From contig NC_133327.1 of NCBI RefSeq assembly GCF_042186555.1, forward strand, positions 53,332,065 to 53,396,064: a DNA stretch of 64,000 bases. The letters run 5' to 3'. Each line of letters begins with the position of its first letter. Position 1 is the stretch's first letter. The translations under genes and the position numbers were made by a program. This document shows positions 58,063-64,000 of the stretch, in pieces. The stretch is from Aquarana catesbeiana. Taxonomy: Eukaryota; Chordata; Amphibia; Anura; Ranidae. The notes beneath the pieces were generated by a model. The model saw only the letters and a program-made list of their open reading frames with translations. It made no database searches and had not been told where the DNA came from.

Positions 58063-59842
58063 ATGTCCAAAAGAGGCTTTTCCGCCGAGGAGGCATACCA
58101 GATTCTTTCCCTGGCCGACGAGAGCAACGGGGAGCTCTCTTGTTCAGATTCCATTTCAAACTCCGATTCTGAGTCGGACATAAATTATGAGCCAGTCCTC
58201 AGTAGTGGAACACTGAGTGACTCAGAGGAGGAAGATATTCGGCCCGCCAAACGAAGGCATTCTAGTGAGGAGGCAGTGGCATCCACCAGCACCGCAGTGC
58301 CATCCACCAGCACCACAGTGCCTCGGCAAGAAAGGCCAAGGACCCATGCCAGCCTTCCCTATGCCCTTCAGAACCCCTGGTGGCTTTCTCCTAATTCAGG
58401 AGAAGCTAACATTCCCTCTTTCACTGCCCAGCCAGGATTCCAGGTGGACACGGAGAATTTTTCCCTAATCAATTTTTTTGATTTTTACAGAGGACATGCT
58501 ATCAACAATTGTGGCCCATAATCGAACGTCCTATTATGCCCGTACCTATGAGTGGAGAGACCTAACGGTGGAGGAGTTGAAGGTTTTTTTAGGCCTCACA
58601 TTTTGTATGGGACTCACCAAAAAAAAAAAAAAAAAAAAAAAACACACCTTGAATTCCTTTTGGTCAACCCACCTCATCCACCACATGCCAATCTTCTCCA
58701 AGGTAATGCCCAGAACCAGATACCAAATGATAATGAGGTTCCTTAATTTAAATAACATCCAGTGCCCTCCCCGAAATGACCAAAATTATGACAGGCTTTT
58801 CAAAATTCGGCCACTTCTAAATTATTTTTCTGAAGTATTCCCCCAGCTGTTTACCCCGGACCAAAACATATGTGTGGATGAGTCCCTTGTTAAAATTTAG
58901 TGGCAGGCCTAAAATCAAACAATTTATTCCCAGCAAAAGGGCCCGCTATGGGGTGAAGGTATACAAATTATGTGACCGAGTCACAGGGTACATGTATGCC
59001 TTCAAAGTGTACGAAGGGAAGGACACCCAGCTGCAACCCCCTAATTGCCCAGACTACTTGGGATGAAGCAGGAAAATTGTTTGGGACCTCATATACCACC
59101 TACTGGAGAAAGGCTACCACCTGTATGTAGACAACTTCTACACATCTCTGCCCCTGTTCCACAACCTTCACCGGAAGAAGACGCCAGCATGTGGCACAGA
59201 ACCGGAAGGGCTTTCCTCATAGTCTTGTCAATATGAGGTTGAGGAAAGGAGAAACGGCAAGTCTGCGGAACAAGGAGATTTTGGCAGTGAAGTGGAGGGA
59301 CAGAAGGGATGTGTACATGTTGTCTTCGATCCACAATGATACCTTCGTGGAAATCCCTAGAAGAAATGGCCCCATCCAAAAACCAAAATGCGTTTATGAA
59401 TATAATTTATTCATGGGGGAGTCGACTTCAATGACCAAATGTTGGAAGTGGAACCATACCTTGCCACAAGACGGACATACCACTGGTATAAAAAAGTCGC
59501 AATTTATTTTTTTCAATTGGCCATATACAACTCATATGTACTTTACCGCAACTCTACCCAAAACCCCAAACGCTTCCTTGGCTACCAGGAGGAAATTTAC
59601 ACTGCCCTTATATTCCCGAACGGCCCACCAGAACACATCCGATCAGATGTTCTTAGTCGACTCTCTGAACGCCACTTTCCAGATAGATTCCCACCCAGAC
59701 CAACAACGTCAAAAAAAAATGTAAGGCGTGTACCAGAGCAGGAGTCAGAAGAGACACATATTATTGTGCAAAATGTCCTTCCGAACCAGGCCTCTGCATA
59801 GGTGAATGTGTTCGCCGTTACCATACTTCAATAAATTATTAG
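58063..59842 (+). pseudogene. piggyBac (PGBD4-like) transposase, multiple frameshifts
   Basis: The start MSKRGFSAEEAYQILSLAD leads an acidic, Ser-rich N-terminus. After a shift near 58490 come the DDE_Tnp_1_7 domain with YYARTYEWRDLTVEELKVFL, ICVDESLVKF (Asp 1, about 58875), YHLYVDNFYTS (Asp 2, about 59125) and GGVDFNDQMLE (Asp 3, about 59425). The C-terminal Cys-rich domain is complete (CKACTRAG, CAKCPSEPGLCIGECVRRYH) and ends TAG at 59840-59842. Frame breaks near 58490, 58895, 59065, 59210, 59420 and 59715, plus a run of about 23 A at 58619, kill it. The gene lacks introns. The breaks look like single-base indels; substitutions are few. Confidence 0.87.
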
Positions 59843-62048
59843 TGATGTATGGTAAACATAATCCTCAGTTCCTGCCTTCACACCCCTTATGCCACTGCCT
59901 GTTCTGTAACTGACCCTGGCTTGTTATTCGACCACGCTTCTGTACATACCGCTGCCTGATCTGGAACTGACCTTGGACTGTTTGACCATATTTGTCTGCC
60001 TCTTGGACTGATCTTGTACCCTACAACTGGACTAGTGGGATTCAACACAGGGGTCTCACATATGTGAGGGGCTCCAGAATTGTTTTTCTGGATGAAGAAA
60101 ACCTTTTTTTTTGTTTTCTCATTCCTAGATTAGGGTCTGTAGACTTGGAGGCTTCAAAGAGATTTGGGTGGGAGAAGCCTCTACCCCTGTCCCCATTCAG
60201 TCCTGAACGAGGCCCTACTTCTGCCTCCTGTAGGACTTACTGCCATTATGTCCCTGCCTGTTACACTGACCACACCACATGTTCCTGCCTACTACCAGGA
60301 CCAATATTTTTGGCACTTCTGACAATATCTCCGCCTGCACTAACCCTGGACTGTATATGGACAGTATCCCTGCCTGCTGCCTGGACAATTGTGTTTGCCA
60401 TTGCTGACCGAGTCCCTGCCTGCTGCCTGGACCAGTGCTATCCTCCTGTGTACAACTGCGCTACTACAACCACAGGTGATCTTTTGTTTATGCTTTGCTC
60501 AGCATAATGTATTTTGGGGTGTAATTCTTGGTATGTGCATGCTATGTGTCCCTGGAACACCTGACGGTGTTCCTTGCATGTTGGATCTCTGTATGTGGTC
60601 AGGCTGTGTAGAAGTCTCACACATGTGGTATCGCCATACTCAGGAGTAGCAGAATGTATTTTGGGGTGTCATTTTTGCTATGTAAATGCTATGTGTTGGA
60701 AATATCTTATAAATGGACAACTTTTTGTTAAAAAAAAAAAATAGCTTTTTCATTTTTTTCCACATTTTCCAAAAACTTCTGGAAAAAAAAAAAATGAACC
60801 GTTCAAAAGACTCATTATGCCTCATAGATTATATGTTGGGGTGTTAGCTTTCCAAAACGGTGTCATTTTGTGGGTGTTTCCATTGTCCTGGTGCTCCAGG
60901 GCCTTCAAAAGTATAATAGGTGGTTGAGAAATGAGATGTGTAATTTATGCTCCTAGAACACCTGATGGTGCTCCATGCATGTTGGGCCTCTGTATGTGGC
61001 CAGGCAGTGAAAAAATCTCACACATGTGGTATCGTTTTACTCAGGAGGAGTAGCAGAATGTATTTTGGGGTGTCATGTGTGGTATGCACATGGCCACGTT
61101 AGAGAAATAAGCTATTACAATGACAATTGAAAAAATAAAAATATTAATATTTCAAAGAATTGTGGGAAAAAATTACAACTTCAAATAACTCACAATGCCT
61201 CTTACTAAATACCTTGAAATGTCTACTTTCCAAAAAAGGGGTCATTTGGGGGGCATTTGTACTTTCCTGGCTTGTTAGGGTCTCAAGAAACGATAGGCCA
61301 CCAGTACATCAGATGCGATACATTTTTTATGATTTGCACAATAGCTTGTAGACTCTAAAACTTTCACACAGACCAAATAATTTCCACTAATTTTGGGTTA
61401 TTTTTACCAAAGATATGTAGCAGTATAAATTGTGGCCAAAATTTATCAAGAAAAATTACTAAATTTGCAAAATTTTATCACAGAAATTAAGAAAAATTCG
61501 TTTTCCCCCAAAATTTTCGTTTTTTTTCATTTATAGCGCAAAAAATAAAAACCCCAGAGGTGATCAAATACCACCAAAAGAAAGCTCTATTTGTATGGAA
61601 AAAAGGACAAAAAAATCATTTGGGTACAGTGTTGCATGACTGAGTAATTGTCATTCAAAGTGTGGGAGCACTGAAAGCTGAAAATTGGTCTGGACAGGAG
61701 GGGGGTTTAAGTGCCCAGTAAGCAAGTGGTTAAAAATGCTCATTATACACTTAAAAAAAAGTTCACAAAACTAAACATTTTCTGAAAGCGGAGGACCTAT
61801 AGAATAAAAAGAGGATAGATCCAATACTGTTTTTTGTACAATATTCACACAAAGTTGAATAAAATGGACATTTTCAAAAAAACACAAAATACTCAACAAC
61901 AAATTTTTAGTGTATAAACACACACCATAAAATCCCCACATTTTCCATAATATAGAAAACACAAGCCTGTAATAAAGACCAAATACATTAAGCCTCAAAA
62001 CTGCGTGCGCCTGTGAAACAAAATTGCTGACACGTTCTGGTTTTGTAA

Positions 62049-62433
62049 GGGCTCGTTCACATTAGCAGTTAGGGGGCAGTAAAACCCCATGGTTGAGCCT
62101 CATATTTACTTCTTCCTCAACAGTGCTCCCTTTAAAGCAGAGGCAGCAGATAGGGGGTGTACACATGCTGTGGCAGAGATGCTTTGCTGCCACGGCAGGA
62201 ATTATACCCCGTCACTTTTGGCAGGTGCTACCGACCGCCAAACACAACCCATGCCAGTGACTGGGGCTGCACTGCAACCGCCCCCACAGTGGATGCAGTG
62301 TGCTAGTAAGGAGTTCAAGCAGGTGGTGAGGAGGAGATATGCCATCTCCTCACTGCCTATTATATTCTTTCTGAAGAGTGATACGAACGCGGGTTGCTCT
62401 TCAGAGAGCAATGCCAGTGTGAACGGGCCCTAA
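62049..62433. mobile_element. Inverted-repeat element (AGGGCTCGTTCACATT ends)
   Basis: The ends AGGGCTCGTTCACATTAGCA and CAGTGTGAACGGGCCCT are inverted, flanked by TA. It contains TGCTTTGCTGCCACGGCAG. No gene. Confidence 0.68.
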
Positions 62434-62439
62434 GAGTGA

Positions 62440-62930
62440 TTGGGATGTTTTACACAACCAGATCACTTCTATTCAGCAAGATCATTTTAAAATAGAAGCT
62501 ATGAGCTTGTTGTAACTCTTTGATTGCCACAGAGAACACATCCTTGGCAGTCAAAGGATTATTACCTCATATTTCTGACATAGATCACATCAAGTTTTTT
62601 TTTTTTTTTTCAGAACACTGATCATATACATAACAGTAAATAATTAACTGGTCATAGATTAGATTGTTCTGTACCCAGTGATCTCTTGCTCAATAAGGAT
62701 CACTCAACACAACAAAGTAAAAACATTTGGCTGAATTTGACTTGGTTTTTTGCCAGGTCCAATTATCTTCAGTAAAAATGATAACTGACTCAATCACCCA
62801 TTTTGTGTTATCAATAACAGATATGATTTATTCTGTGGAATAGCCATTTGGTCAAACAATGGTATTGTGTTTATAGCCAGTATGTAGCATAGTGTAGACA
62901 TGGACGCACACAGGGTCAAAATTACCAGGG
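62440..62930. other. SELENOI intron 4, right end
   Basis: No repeat family or exon recognised. The exon 4 reading frame runs about 47 codons past the donor before a stop, which is incidental. Confidence 0.4.
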
Positions 62931-62936
62931 ACTCAC

Positions 62937-63011
62937 CTAGAGTGTACGCTGTGAAGTTTAGCAGTCCAGCAACTATCCACACCCAGCTGGGGACATGGTT
63001 ATGACCTGGTG
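62937..63011 (-). CDS. SELENOI: SELENOI exon 4 (ethanolaminephosphotransferase 1)
   Basis: SELENOI transfers phosphoethanolamine from CDP-ethanolamine to diacylglycerol or alkyl-acylglycerol in ER/Golgi membranes (Kennedy pathway). This 75-nt exon encodes the luminal loop and next membrane segment, reading [20 protein letters not shown], which closely follows the human protein. The acceptor is tttttcag and the donor CTAG|GTGAGT. The last base G pairs with AT of the next exon to give the first Asp of DGVDG, so the phase fits. The exon number assumes the human ten-exon structure. Exons 1-3 (N-terminus) are not in the 989 bases to its right and must lie beyond the window edge. Confidence 0.9.
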
Positions 63012-63399
63012 CTGAAAAATAGAGACCAAAGGTAAACCAGAGCTGAAAAAGGTTACAGAAGCACAAACAAAAATAGAATCTGGAAACCAACATTCTAAAC
63101 TTTTTCTACTGTTTTTTAAAGCACGTTCACTGTCTGCATGAGAACACCTGACTGGGCTAAATGGCTCCCTAAGTTTTGAAATGGTTTGCCCATTGCTGTG
63201 CTAAGCCAATAATGAATTACTGCAGCGATTGTCCTCAATTGTGGCTCTGCAGGGCTGCCCATAATTTTCAGTATATGGAGTGCTAAAGGGGAACTGCAGG
63301 CATACTAGGGAAAAGGACAATCAGATACTACTGATATATCACAGGTTTGGTTGGAGACAGCAGACTTGCTACAGGAGGCTGAGAGAGACTGCAGACATA

Positions 63400-64000
63400 C
63401 ACTCACCAGGCCCCTTTATTAGATACACTAGTTGCTAGGATTGCGTTGGACCCCCTTTTGCCTTCAGAACTGCCTTATTCTTCACGGTATAGATTCAACA
63501 AGGTTTTGGAAACATTCCTTGGATTTCGGTCATATTGACATGATAGCATCACGCAGTTGCTGCACATTTGTCCGCTGCACATCCATGATGCGAATCTTCC
63601 ATTCCACCACATCACAAAGGTGGAGGCCATTGGAGTACAGTGACCTCATTGTCATGTTCAAGATACCAGTGGTGAGATGATTTGAGCTTTGTGACATGGT
63701 GCATTATCCTGCTGGAAGGAGCCATCAGAAGATGGATACACTGTAGTCATAAAGGGATGGACATGGTCAGAAACCATATCCAGGTAGGCCATGGTGATTA
63801 AACTATGCTGAATTGGTAGCAAGGTGCCCAAAGTGTGCCAAGAAAATATTCCCCACACCATTACACCACCACCAGCCTGAACAGTTGATACAAAGCAGGA
63901 TGGACCCATGCTCTTGTGTTTGTGCCACATTCCCTACTATTTGAATGTCACAGCTGAAATCGAGACTCATCAGACCAGGCAAAGTTTTTCCAATATTCTA
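63400..64000 (-). mobile_element. Tc1-type element, cut by right edge
   Basis: The terminal sequence ACTCACCAGGCCCCTTTATT with TAGATACACTAG marks its end. Coding DNA follows on the minus strand to the window edge. Confidence 0.75.
63440..64000 (-). pseudogene. Tc1-type transposase, C-terminal half (partial)
   Basis: On the minus strand it reads HKSMGPSCFVSTVQAGGGVM, VWGIFSWHTLG, DHVHPFMTTVYPSSDGSFQQ and DNAPCHKAQI, which includes the second catalytic Asp. A frame break follows near 63660. The rest of the gene lies outside. Confidence 0.78.

Larger units (their letters stand above)
57361..61733 (+). mobile_element. piggyBac-type transposon, almost complete (4.4 kb)
   Basis: TTAA at 57361-57364 and 61730-61733. 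The ends CCACTTGCAGTCCGGGCC and AGTAAGCAAGTGG share an 8-bp inverted tip. A 5' GTGCCCATCTGTGCC minisatellite (57724-58020) precedes the transposase (58063-59842). A 1.9-kb non-coding 3' part contains two diverged direct copies of AGAATGTATTTTGGGGTGT with CACATGTGGTATCG (about 60600 and 61020). It lies in SELENOI intron 4. Confidence 0.87.

Noticed and set aside
62794..63093. A 99-codon ORF as a separate small membrane protein
   Set aside because: Only 25 codons are SELENOI exon 4; both flanks are intron with good acceptor and donor.

Overview
The window is vertebrate nuclear DNA and almost certainly comes from a frog, most likely a ranid. Two things support this. First, it carries parts of two spliced genes, SELENOI and DRC1, in the same head-to-tail order that I recall for human 2p23.3; both lie on the minus strand. 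Second, most of the rest is transposons and short inverted-repeat elements of types I know from ranid genomes: TTAA-flanked AGCGGAGTTCC elements, GCCCCGTACACACGG elements, GCACGATTC hAT elements, Tc1 families and a piggyBac element. There are no bacterial genes, operons or CRISPR arrays.

Host genes. SELENOI (ethanolaminephosphotransferase 1, a selenoprotein) enters from the right edge. Seven exons (exons 4-10 if the human ten-exon layout holds) lie at 62937-63011, 53937-54199, 53741-53849, 52120-52168, 46967-47147, 45225-45407 and 38067-38180. All splice junctions keep phase. The last exon has an in-frame UGA at the selenocysteine position. The 3' UTR runs left from 38066. I did not find a convincing SECIS element. 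DRC1 (nexin-dynein regulatory complex subunit 1, a motile-cilium gene) starts at 6020 and runs off the left edge. Only its first coding exon (5887-6056) is visible. A CpG-rich, TATA-less promoter-like island at about 10500-10800 has a near-consensus RFX X-box, a CCAAT box and two ZNF143-type motifs. It is the best candidate for the DRC1 promoter and non-coding first exon.

Layout. 1-3960: Tx1/L1-clade LINE on the minus strand (ORF1 and the endonuclease part of ORF2). 3998-5454: Tc1 scrap, TTAA element and a fold-back insertion. 5887-6056: DRC1 exon. 6608-7652: hAT-like element split by a TTAA element. 7955-10445: two minisatellite arrays. 10450-10980: promoter island. 10980-14000: decayed minisatellite interrupted by an L2-type LINE, which is itself split by two small elements. 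15200-20000: nested cluster containing a Tc1 remnant, a 50-bp perfect palindrome, a piggyBac-derived non-autonomous element, and an L1-clade LINE split by a TA-flanked element. 20700-36640: SINE, TTAA elements, a nearly intact Tc1 (25011-26605), a CR1-like fragment and probable SELENOI 3' UTR. 38190-64000: SELENOI introns loaded with elements, including a DIRS-like retrotransposon (49135-51895), a deleted Tc1 (55223-56322), an almost complete piggyBac (57365-61729) and another Tc1 at the right edge.

The most informative non-gene observations are four. The piggyBac copy at 57365-61729 shares both ends and an internal minisatellite with the 814-bp element at 16663-17476. An empty insertion site at 43371 proves the boundaries of the TTAA element at 6957-7422. 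A stop-free 87-bp intron in SELENOI could be retained in frame. The probable DRC1 promoter is wedged between minisatellite arrays. All calls come from reading the sequence and from remembered family features; no alignment or database search was run.
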